Of a stretch of DNA of 6,145 bases, positions 1 through 6,117 are shown piece after piece. The first letter of the stretch is position 1. Each line of letters starts with the position of its first letter. The notes below the pieces were generated by a model. It made no database searches. It was not told where the DNA came from and saw only the letters and a program-made list of their open reading frames with translations. The DNA is from VGDP01 sp964530335 (GTDB lineage: Bacteria > Pseudomonadota > Alphaproteobacteria > SP197): positions 1-6,145 of the forward strand of contig CAZGYG010000112.1 of the NCBI GenBank assembly GCA_964530335.1. Direction: 5' to 3'. A program made the position numbers and the translations under genes.

Positions 1-1991
1 CTCGCCGCCACGCCGGCGGCGGCCCCGCCGCTTGCGCCGGCCCGCGTCCTCCCTCGGCGCCGCCGCCGGAGCCTCGGCTTCGGGCTCGGTTTCGGCCTCG
101 GCCTCGACCTCGGCCGGCGCGGCCTCGCTCGGGGCCGCCTCCGCCGCGATGCCCTCCACGGGGCGCGGCGGCGCTTCACGGGCCTTGATGCGGTCCATGC
201 GCATGTTCGGCGGGATCAGCGTGTCGTCCTGCTCGACCAGGATGGTCAGGCCGCAGCGCTGCTCGACGCCGGTGATCGCGGCGCGCTTCTGGTTGAGCAA
301 ATAGAGCGCGACCGGCGCCGGGACATGCACGACGATCTGGCTGGACCGTTCGCGCAAGGCTTCCTCCTCGATGGTGCGGAGCACGTGCAGGGCGGTCGAT
401 TCGCGCGAGCGCACGTGGCCGAGGCCGCCGCAGTGCGCGCACACGACCGTCGAGGTTTCGAGGAAGCTCGGCCGCAGCCGCTGGCGCGACATCTCGAGCA
501 GGCCGAACGGGCTGATGCGGCCGAGCTGGATGCGCGCCCGGTCGTGCTTCAGCGAGTCCTTGAAACGCTTTTCGACCTGACGGTCGTTGCGCCGGTCCTC
601 CATATCGATGAAGTCGATGACCAGCAGGCCAGCCAGGTCGCGCAGGCGGATCTGACGCGCCACCTCCTCGGCCGCCTCGAGGTTGGTCTTGAGCGCGGTG
701 TCCTCGATGTTGCGCTCGCGGGTCGAGCGCCCCGAGTTGACGTCGATCGAGACCAGGGCCTCGGTCGGGTTGATGACGATGTAGCCACCCGAACGCAGCG
801 GCACGGTCGGGCTGTGCATGGCGTCGAGCTGGCCTTCGACCTGGTAGTGCTGGAACAGCGGCGTGCGCTCCTTGTACGGCTTCACGCGCTTGGCATGGCT
901 CGGCATCATCATGCGCATGAAGTCTTTGGCGATGCGGTAGGCCTCGTCGCCCTCGACCAGGACGTCCTCGATCTGGTTGCCGTAGAGGTCGCGCAGGACC
1001 CGCTTGATCAGGTTGGCTTCCTCGAACACCAGCGCGGGCGCCGTCGACTTGAGGGTGACGTCGCGGATCTCCTCCCACTGGCGCATCAGGTAGTCGAAGT
1101 CGCGCTTGATCTCGGCCTTGGTGCGCTCGAGACCGGCGGTGCGGATGATCACGCCCATGCCCTCGGGCACCTCGAGACCCATGGCGATGGTGCGCAGGCG
1201 CTTGCGGCTGCGTACGTCGGTGATCTTGCGGCTGATGCCGCCGCCGCGCGGCGTGTTCGGCATGAGCACGCAATAGCGGCCCGGGATCGAAAGAAACGTG
1301 GTCAGGGCGGCGCCCTTGGTGCCGCGCTCTTCCTTCAGCACCTGGACCAGCAGGATCTGGCGCCGCTTGATGACTTCCTGGATCTTGTAGTTGCGCGGCG
1401 AGGCCCGCGGCCGGCGCACGGCCCTGTCGTCCTCGCCCCCCGCAAGCTGCTCGACCGGCGGCGCGGCCTCGTCGGGGGCCTCGGGCTTGGGCTCGGCGGC
1501 GTGCGTCTCGTCCCCGTCCTTTGCCTCCTCGNNNNNNNNNNNNNNNNNNNNNNNNNNNNNNNNNNNNNNNNNNNNNNNNNNNNNNNNNNNNNNNNNNNNN
1601 NNNNNNNNNNNNNNNNNNNNNNNNNNNNNNNCTCGTCCCCGTCCTTTGCCTCCTCGGCCTCGTCCCGCGCCTCCTCGGCTTCGCCCCTTGCCTCCTCGCG
1701 CTCGAGCTCGGCCTGCTCGGCGGCGAGCTTGGCGCGATCGGCGACCGGTATCTGGTAATAGTCGGAATGGATTTCGTCGAACGCCAGGAAGCCGTGACGG
1801 TTGCCGCCGAAATCGACGAAAGCGGCCTGCAACGAGGGCTCGGCCCTCATCACCTTGGCGAGATAGACGTTACCTTTGAGCTGTTTCTTGTTCGCGGACT
1901 CGTAATCGAACTCCTCAAGTCGCTTCCCGTCGTGCACGACCACCCGGGTTTCCTCCGGGTGGGATGCGTCGATCAACATGCGTTGGGGCAT
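1..1991 (-). CDS. rne: Ribonuclease E, C-terminus cut by the window edge, interrupted by an assembly gap
   Basis: Endoribonuclease that starts mRNA decay and processes rRNA/tRNA precursors, normally the core of the degradosome. The start MPQRMLIDASHPEE (ATG 1989-1991) matches the family N-terminus and has an AGAGG box 4 nt upstream. Residue numbers assume the 125 bases at the gap are removed (622 codons visible). S1 RNA-binding domain about 37-165, split by an acidic Glu/Ala/Pro-rich insert at about 86-158. The 5'-sensor pair is R242-T243 (GVIIRTAG). Catalytic Mg-binding Asp are D375 (VSIDVNS) and D418 (VIDFIDM), 43 residues apart as in E. coli D303/D346. The zinc-link is C476-AHC479, 58 residues after D418, also as in E. 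coli. From about residue 570 the chain is Ala/Glu/Pro-rich and ends in a basic tract (GRRKRRGRRRRGG), an RNA-binding type C-terminal region. There is no stop before position 1, so the scaffold tail is missing. The frame shifts across the 100-N gap; this looks like an assembly fault. Transcribed divergently from the amidase gene. Confidence 0.96.
1507..1531 (-). repeat. 25-base direct repeat at left edge of the gap
   Basis: Identical, base for base, to 1632-1656. In the correct rne frame on the minus strand it encodes EEAKDGDE, followed by THAAEPKPEAP. The same peptide EEAKDGDE is the last sequence read before the gap from the other side, so both copies are in the biologically correct frame. 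Most likely it is the same genomic sequence represented twice at contig ends. Confidence 0.9.
1532..1631. other. Assembly gap of 100 N inside rne
   Basis: Exactly 100 undetermined bases, the conventional placeholder for a gap of unknown size. The sequence touching the gap on the left (1507-1531) is identical over 25 bases to the sequence touching it on the right (1632-1656). The rne codon register is position 2 mod 3 to the right of the gap and 0 mod 3 to the left. Deleting the N run plus one 25-base copy removes 125 bases and joins the two frames exactly. The simplest reading is two contigs that overlap by 25 bases but were scaffolded with a placeholder. A longer repeat array across the gap cannot be excluded. 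Confidence 0.97.
1632..1656 (-). repeat. 25-base direct repeat at right edge of the gap
   Basis: Second copy of 1507-1531, encoding EEAKDGDE in the rne frame coming from the N-terminus. It contains the gap-side unit of the 21-base repeat array 1648-1698, which probably made this stretch hard to assemble. Confidence 0.9.
1648..1698 (-). repeat. Imperfect 21-base tandem repeat coding the acidic S1 insert of RNase E
   Basis: The core GCCTCCTCG recurs at 1648, 1669 and 1690 on the plus strand, a 21-base period, and again at 1523 on the far side of the gap. On the minus strand the units code for heptads of the form EEARGEA / EEARDEA / EEAKDGD. The result is a highly charged, probably helical or coiled-coil-prone stretch within the insert that splits the S1 domain. 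Alphaproteobacterial RNase E proteins are known to carry an insert here; the heptad form is what I read from this sequence. Confidence 0.75.
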
Positions 1992-1995
1992 CGAA

Positions 1996-2000
1996 CCTCT
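1996..2000 (-). promoter_or_regulatory. Ribosome binding site of rne
   Basis: On the minus strand the sequence GGGAAAGAAGAGG ends 4 nt before ATG 1989-1991. AGAGG is a good match to the Shine-Dalgarno core. The next in-frame ATG (1977-1979) has no comparable box, so this site decides in favour of the start giving MPQRMLIDA. Confidence 0.65.
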
Positions 2001-2022
2001 TCTTTCCCTCGGCCGCGGCTGG

Positions 2023-2042
2023 GGCGCGCGTGAACGCGCGCC
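2023..2042 (-). promoter_or_regulatory. GC-rich stem-loop in the rne leader
   Basis: Perfect 8-bp stem: GGCGCGCG (2023-2030), loop TGAA (2031-2034), CGCGCGCC (2035-2042). On the rne transcript the loop reads UUCA. An outer 5-bp pairing (2011-2015 with 2049-2053) can extend it. It ends 31 nt before the rne start codon and just upstream of the RBS. No T-run follows on either strand, so it is not an intrinsic terminator. Rne leaders in other proteobacteria carry stem-loops through which RNase E controls its own mRNA; a similar role here is inference. Confidence 0.5.
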
Positions 2043-2250
2043 GCGGTCCGGCCATGTGTTGCGTCGTGAACCCGCCGGTCCCGACCGCCCCCGAAGGAGC
2101 CGACCGCCCGGCATCGGCGTCCGGCGGACGACGAAGCTGCGCGGTGTGGGACATGGCAAGTTCCTGAAAAACCACAGGTATCGCCGTCAGAAACCAGTCC
2201 GGTCGAGGACCGAACGGCGCCTCCCGGCGCCCGGTGACGATGACGCGGCC

Positions 2251-2280
2251 AGTGTAGCGGACCGTCCCGGCCCGACACAA
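2251..2280 (-). promoter_or_regulatory. Candidate sigma-70-type promoter of rne
   Basis: On the minus strand TTGTGT (2275-2280, -35) lies 18 bases from TACACT (2251-2256, -10). The -10 agrees with TATAAT at 4 of 6 positions; the -35 is only a partial match. Initiation would be near 2244, giving a leader of about 250 nt. Long rne leaders are known in other proteobacteria. No other pair in this GC-rich stretch is better, but the call rests on motif matching alone. Confidence 0.35.
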
Positions 2281-2335
2281 CACTTGAACAGGGTGCCGGA
2301 AAGATCGCGGGCCCGGCCGGAGCCGCGTCACGAAT

Positions 2336-2353
2336 CTGTTGTCGAATCAACAG
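2336..2353. promoter_or_regulatory. Perfect 6+6 inverted repeat with GANTC sites, possible operator
   Basis: CTGTTG (2336-2341), spacer TCGAAT (2342-2347), CAACAG (2348-2353): a dyad centred about 63 bases before the amidase start codon and overlapping a weak -35-like TTGTCG. Two GAATC sites (2332-2336 and 2344-2348) lie 12 bases apart across it. GANTC is the CcrM methylation target of many alphaproteobacteria, whose methylation state works with GcrA at cell-cycle promoters. The dyad could bind a dimeric regulator or fold weakly in RNA; neither is shown. Confidence 0.35.
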
Positions 2354-2407
2354 GAAAGATGCACTATTTACCTCGACACATGAGTTTCGCGTCCGAACCG
2401 TGTCGGG

Positions 2408-3673
2408 GTGTGGACGATCAACGTGGCGCGCTTGGCGATCTGGATTCTGGTTCTAGCGGCCCTCGCGGACGCCGGATCGGCGCGCGCCGAGACCCAGGCC
2501 CGCGCCGTCCGCATCGCCGCCGATGGCGATCAGGCACGGATTGTGGTCGATCTGGCCGGTCCGGCCGCGTATCAGGCGTTCACCCTGGACCGGCCCGATC
2601 GCCTGGTCGTCGACCTGGCCGGGGTCGTGTGGAAATTGCAGTCACCGCCGCGCGTGGGGCGGATTGGCGCCATCCTGGGCGTCCGCACCGGCCAGTTCGA
2701 TGGCGCCACGGCGCGGCTGGTGCTCGATCTCGCCCGGCCCATGGCGATCCGCGAGGCGTTCTTGTTGCCGCCGGCGGACGGCGCGCCATACCGCCTGGTG
2801 CTCGATGTCGTCGCCGTCGTCGTGCCGTCGTCGCGCCAGTCGTTGCCCCAGTCGCTGCCCGAGTCGTTGCCGCAGTCGTTGCCGCAGTCGTTGCCCCAGG
2901 CGTCGCCCGTGGCGCTGGCCGTGCCCGGGGTGCCGCCGCTTCCGGGCCACAAGCCGTCGCACACCCTGCCGCTGATCGTGATCGACCCGGGTCACGGCGG
3001 CGACGACCCCGGCGCGATCGCCACCGGCGGGCTGTTCGAGAAGGAGATCACGCTATCCGCGGGGCGCGAGCTCGCCCAGATGCTGCGCGCGACCGGGCGC
3101 TATCAGGTGCGGCTGACCCGCGAGGCCGATGTCTTCCTGAGCCTTTCCGAGCGGATCGCCATCGCGCGCCGTGCCGGGGCGGACCTGTTCATTTCGCTCC
3201 ACTGCGACGCGCTCGACGACGCGCGGGTGCGCGGCGCCACGATCTACACCGTGTCCGAGACCGCCTCCGACGAGGAGGCGCGGCGCTTGGCGGCCAAGGA
3301 GAACGAGGCGGACGCGATCGCCGGCATCGAGCTGATCGCGGCGAGCTACGACGAGCAGACCACCAGCATCCTGATCGACCTGACCCGGCGCGACGCCATG
3401 AACGCGTCGGCCCGCTTCGCCATGATGATGGGCCGCGAGGTCGGCGCGGTCGCCACGCTCCGCCGCAACAGCCACCGGTTCGCCGGCTTCAAGGTGCTCA
3501 AGGCCCCCGACGTGCCCTCGGTCCTGTTCGAGATGGGCTATCTGTCGAACCCGAAGGACCTGGCCATGCTCGCGTCGCGCGCCGGGCGCAAGCCGCTGCT
3601 GGGCGCGGTGGTCGCCGCCGCCGATCGCTACTTCGGGCAGGCGACGGCGTACCAGGCCATGACTTCGCCATGA
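2408..3673 (+). CDS. amiC: Periplasmic N-acetylmuramoyl-L-alanine amidase, AmiC type (AMIN + Amidase_3)
   Basis: Zinc enzyme that cleaves the bond between N-acetylmuramic acid and the L-alanine of the stem peptide, acting in the periplasm in septal peptidoglycan splitting. From GTG 2408 it has 421 residues. A signal peptide occupies 1-27 with cleavage likely after SARA. The AMIN domain is about 28-135 and usually directs the enzyme to the septum. The Q/S/L/P repeat linker is 144-167. The Amidase_3 domain is about 188-410, with zinc ligands H196 (DPGHGG), E211 (LFEKE) and H265 (SLHCD) and catalytic E375 (LFEMGYLSN). Residues about 283-357 form the helical insert that in AmiA/B/C occludes the active site until an activator binds, so an EnvC/NlpD/DipM-like partner is expected elsewhere. 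An in-frame TGA at 2381 limits the start. GTG 2408 has only a weak GGGG box one base away; GTG 2423 (MARLAIW...) follows GGACGA at better spacing and is a real alternative. Followed after 59 bases by mrcA on the same strand. Confidence 0.95.
   Translation: MWTINVARLAIWILVLAALADAGSARAETQARAVRIAADGDQARIVVDLAGPAAYQAFTLDRPDRLVVDLAGVVWKLQSPPRVGRIGAILGVRTGQFDGATARLVLDLARPMAIREAFLLPPADGAPYRLVLDVVAVVVPSSRQSLPQSLPESLPQSLPQSLPQASPVALAVPGVPPLPGHKPSHTLPLIVIDPGHGGDDPGAIATGGLFEKEITLSAGRELAQMLRATGRYQVRLTREADVFLSLSERIAIARRAGADLFISLHCDALDDARVRGATIYTVSETASDEEARRLAAKENEADAIAGIELIAASYDEQTTSILIDLTRRDAMNASARFAMMMGREVGAVATLRRNSHRFAGFKVLKAPDVPSVLFEMGYLSNPKDLAMLASRAGRKPLLGAVVAAADRYFGQATAYQAMTSP
2837..2908 (+). repeat. 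12-base tandem repeat coding a QSLP linker in the amidase
   Basis: Five units of the type CAGTCGTTGCCS at 2837, 2849, 2861, 2873 and 2885, with a degenerate sixth at 2897, all in frame. They encode QSLP QSLP ESLP QSLP QSLP QASP (residues 144-167) between the AMIN and amidase domains. Units differ at one or two bases, mostly synonymous or Q/E. A flexible proline-rich spacer whose copy number could change by slippage without breaking the frame. The bases just before it (about 2806-2836) are also low-complexity GTC/GCC runs. Confidence 0.9.
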
Positions 3674-3697
3674 AGCGCGGGTAGATTGGAACCATCG

Positions 3698-3719
3698 ACC
3701 GGCGGGCTCCCCGTCCGGT
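3698..3719 (+). promoter_or_regulatory. Small stem-loop between the amidase gene and mrcA
   Basis: ACCGG-CGGG (3698-3706) can pair with CCCG-T-CCGGT (3710-3719) around a CTC loop with one bulged T. No T-run follows, so it does not look like an intrinsic terminator, and the two genes are probably co-transcribed. It covers a possible GTG start at 3718, which mildly favours ATG 3733 as the mrcA start. Confidence 0.35.
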
Positions 3720-3732
3720 GGCGTGGCAAACC

Positions 3733-6117
3733 ATGGCAACCCTGATCCGCTTCGTCCTCGGCCTGGTTCTGATCGGGCTGGCGATGGTTGGCGGCGCGGC
3801 CTACGTGCTGCACAGCTACGGGCGCAATCTGCCCGACCACAACCAGCTCATCGCCTACGAGCCGCCGATCGTGACCCGCGTGCTGGCGGCCGACGGCCGG
3901 CTGCTGGCCGAATTCGCGCGCGAGCAGCGGGTGTTCGTGCCGATCGGGGCATACCCGCGCCGGGTCATCCAGGCGTTCCTCGCCGCCGAGGACAAGAACT
4001 TTTACGTTCACCCGGGGATCGACGTGCTGGGCATCGTGCGCGCGCTCGTCACCAACGTGCTGCACACGGGGCAGAACCGGCGGCTGCAAGGCGCCTCGAC
4101 GATCACCCAGCAGGTCGCCAAGAACTTCCTGCTGACCAACGAGGTCTCGATCGAGCGCAAGGCCAAGGAGGCGATCCTGGCGATCCGCATCGAGCGGGCG
4201 CTCTCCAAGGACCGGATCCTCGAGCTCTACCTGAACCAGATCTACCTGGGCGCCGGCGCCTACGGCGTCGCGGCGGCGGCGCTCGACTACTTCGACAAGT
4301 CGCTCGACGAGCTCACGCTGGGCGAGGCGGCGTTCCTGGCCGCGCTGCCCAAGGCGCCGAACAACTACCACCCGGTGCGCAACCCCGAGGCCGCGCGCGA
4401 GCGGCGCGACTGGGTGATCGGCCGGATGCTCGAGGACGGCGCGATCACGCCCGCCGAGGCCGAGGCCGCGCGCGCCGAGCCGCTGACCATGACCGAGCGC
4501 GCGCCGACCGAGGTCGCGCGAGCCGACTACTTCGCCGAGGAGGTGCGGCGCGAGCTGGCCCAGCGCTACGGCGACACGGGGCTGTACGAGGGCGGCTATT
4601 CGGTGCGCGCCACGGTCGATCCCCGCTTGCAGGCGATCGCCGACCAGGCGATGCGCGACGGGCTGGTGGCCTACGACCGCCGGCATGGCTGGCGCGGCCC
4701 GCTCGGCGCGCTCGAGCTCGGCGACGGCTGGGCCGCGCGGCTCGCCGAATTTCCGCCGCCGCCGGGGCTCGCGCCGTGGCTGCTCGCGGTCGTGCTCGAG
4801 GTCGGCCCCGACGATGCGCGCATCGGGCTCGCCGACGGCGGCGAAGGCCTCATCCCGTTCGACGGTTTGTCGTGGGCCCGGCCGACCGGAAAGGACCAGA
4901 CGCTCGGCCCGAGCGTCGGCGCCGCGACCGAGGTGGTGGCGGCGGGCGACGTGGTCGCGGTCGCGGCGTTGCTCGCCGAGGACGGCACGCCGATCGCCGG
5001 CGGCTACGCCTTGCAGCAGATCCCCGACGTGGGCGGCGGGCTGATCGCGCTCGACCCGCACAACGGGCGGGTGCTCGCCATGGTCGGCGGCTGGTCGCAC
5101 GATCAAAGCGAGTTCAACCGCGCGATCCAGGCCAAACGCCAGCCCGGATCGGCGTTCAAGCCCTTCGTCTACCTGGCGGCGCTGGATTCGGGCTTCACGC
5201 CATCGAGCCTGATCGAGGACGCGCCCATCGTGATCGACCCGGGTTACGGCCAGCCGAAGTGGAAGCCCGCCAACTACACCGAGGAGTTCTACGGGCTGTC
5301 GACGCTGCGGCTCGGGGTCGAGAAGTCGCGCAACCTGATGACCGTGCGGTTGGCCAACCAGATCGGCATGGCGCGGGTGCGCGATTACGCGGTGCGCCTG
5401 GGCGTGGTCGACGACCTGCCGCCTTATCTGCCGATGGCGCTGGGCGCCGGCGAGACGACCGTGCTGCGCATGGCGGCCGCCTATGCCACCATCGTCAACG
5501 GCGGCAAGCGCGTCATCCCCACCCTGATCGAGCGCATCCAGGACCGCTACGGCCGCACGGTCTACCGGCGCGACGACCGGGCGTGCCCGGATTGCCGGGA
5601 CGTGGCGTGGACCGGGCAGGCGCTGCCCGCGCTGGTGGACGAACGGGAGCGCATCCTCGACCCGGTGACCGCGTACCAGATGGTCGCGATTCTCGAGGGC
5701 GTGGTGCAGCGCGGCACCGGCCAGCGCATCGCCGAGCTCGGCCGGCCGCTGGCGGGCAAGACCGGGACGACCGACGAGTTCCGCGACGCCTGGTTCGTCG
5801 GCTTCTCGCCCGACCTGGTGTGCGCGGTGTTCGTCGGCTTCGACCAGCCGCGCACGCTGGGCAAGAAGGAGACCGGTTCGAGCGTCGCGGTGCCGATCTT
5901 CAAGGCGTTCATGGCGGCCGCGCTCGAGGGCCAGCCGCGCACGCCCTTCCGCATCCCGCCGGGCGTGCGGCTGGTCAAGGTCGACGCCAAGACCGGGCTG
6001 CTGCCCGGCGCGGGAACCGAAATCGTCATCACCGAGGCCTTCCGCCCGGGCACCGAGCCCACGGCGGTCTCGGGCACGGTCGAGACCCTGCCGTCGAGCG
6101 TAGGCGGGGTGTATTAG
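3733..6117 (+). CDS. mrcA: Penicillin-binding protein 1A (bifunctional glycosyltransferase/transpeptidase)
   Basis: Class A PBP anchored in the inner membrane. It polymerises lipid II into glycan strands and crosslinks the stem peptides. 794 residues, within the usual range. One N-terminal membrane segment (about 4-26). GT51 glycosyltransferase about 50-230: E86 in EDKNFYVHPG is the catalytic base, then GASTITQQ (120-127), E146 in RKAKE, and KDRILELYLNQIYLG. A PBP1A-type OB-like domain lies about 310-420. Transpeptidase: nucleophile S473 and K476 (GSAFKPF), SRN 532-534, and KTGTT starting at K676. A cysteine pair CPDC (618-621) lies between the SRN and KTG motifs. All active-site motifs are intact. 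ATG 3733 is chosen because MATLIRFVLG gives a normal short cytoplasmic tail; GTG 3718, five codons upstream, is possible but sits in a hairpin. A GTGG box (3723-3726) lies 6 bases before the ATG. It follows the amidase gene by 59 bases with no clear promoter or terminator between, suggesting one operon for cell-wall synthesis and remodelling. Confidence 0.97.
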   Translation: MATLIRFVLGLVLIGLAMVGGAAYVLHSYGRNLPDHNQLIAYEPPIVTRVLAADGRLLAEFAREQRVFVPIGAYPRRVIQAFLAAEDKNFYVHPGIDVLGIVRALVTNVLHTGQNRRLQGASTITQQVAKNFLLTNEVSIERKAKEAILAIRIERALSKDRILELYLNQIYLGAGAYGVAAAALDYFDKSLDELTLGEAAFLAALPKAPNNYHPVRNPEAARERRDWVIGRMLEDGAITPAEAEAARAEPLTMTERAPTEVARADYFAEEVRRELAQRYGDTGLYEGGYSVRATVDPRLQAIADQAMRDGLVAYDRRHGWRGPLGALELGDGWAARLAEFPPPPGLAPWLLAVVLEVGPDDARIGLADGGEGLIPFDGLSWARPTGKDQTLGPSVGAATEVVAAGDVVAVAALLAEDGTPIAGGYALQQIPDVGGGLIALDPHNGRVLAMVGGWSHDQSEFNRAIQAKRQPGSAFKPFVYLAALDSGFTPSSLIEDAPIVIDPGYGQPKWKPANYTEEFYGLSTLRLGVEKSRNLMTVRLANQIGMARVRDYAVRLGVVDDLPPYLPMALGAGETTVLRMAAAYATIVNGGKRVIPTLIERIQDRYGRTVYRRDDRACPDCRDVAWTGQALPALVDERERILDPVTAYQMVAILEGVVQRGTGQRIAELGRPLAGKTGTTDEFRDAWFVGFSPDLVCAVFVGFDQPRTLGKKETGSSVAVPIFKAFMAAALEGQPRTPFRIPPGVRLVKVDAKTGLLPGAGTEIVITEAFRPGTEPTAVSGTVETLPSSVGGVY

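Larger units (their letters stand above)
1992..2407. other. Divergent intergenic region between rne and the amidase gene
   Basis: 416 bases without a convincing gene. The open frames crossing it are shadows of GC-rich sequence. The rne-proximal part (about 1992-2245) would be the rne leader and contains short inverted repeats: a strong stem at 2023-2042, an imperfect stem pairing 2104-2108 with 2123-2127, a 5-bp stem at 2200-2212, and a GGCGCC/GGCGCC stem at 2216-2231. The part from 2330 to 2375 is clearly richer in A/T and carries a dyad and two GANTC sites; it is the likely promoter zone of the amidase. A weak sigma-70-like pair there would be TTGTCG (2339-2344) with CACTAT (2362-2367), 17 bases apart, with poor -10 agreement. 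No factor-independent terminator is seen. Confidence 0.6.

Noticed and set aside
61..140. Hexanucleotide-like GCCTCG repeats
   Set aside because: These are simply the codons for the Glu/Ala-rich RNase E tail and are too irregular to call as a separate repeat array.
32..304. Ser/Ala-rich 90-codon plus-strand frame
   Set aside because: Antisense of the Ala/Glu/Pro-rich C-terminal region of RNase E; composition explains the open frame.
176..1273. 365-codon minus-strand frame inside rne
   Set aside because: Wrong register. The 0 mod 3 register carries the RNase E catalytic domain, zinc-link and 5'-sensor.
325..1758. 477-codon plus-strand frame antisense to rne and running through the N gap
   Set aside because: Complement shadow of rne with no recognisable domain; its continuity through the gap depends on N bases.
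1335..2159. rne reading as a truncated 274-codon protein, i.e. a frameshifted pseudogene
   Set aside because: The frame change coincides exactly with the N gap and is removed by merging the duplicated 25 bases. All functional residues downstream are intact, so it is not a pseudogene.
1978..3684. 568-codon plus-strand frame crossing the intergenic region and the amidase gene
   Set aside because: Its translation is Arg/Gly/Pro-rich without motifs, whereas the neighbouring frame encodes the amidase with all catalytic residues.
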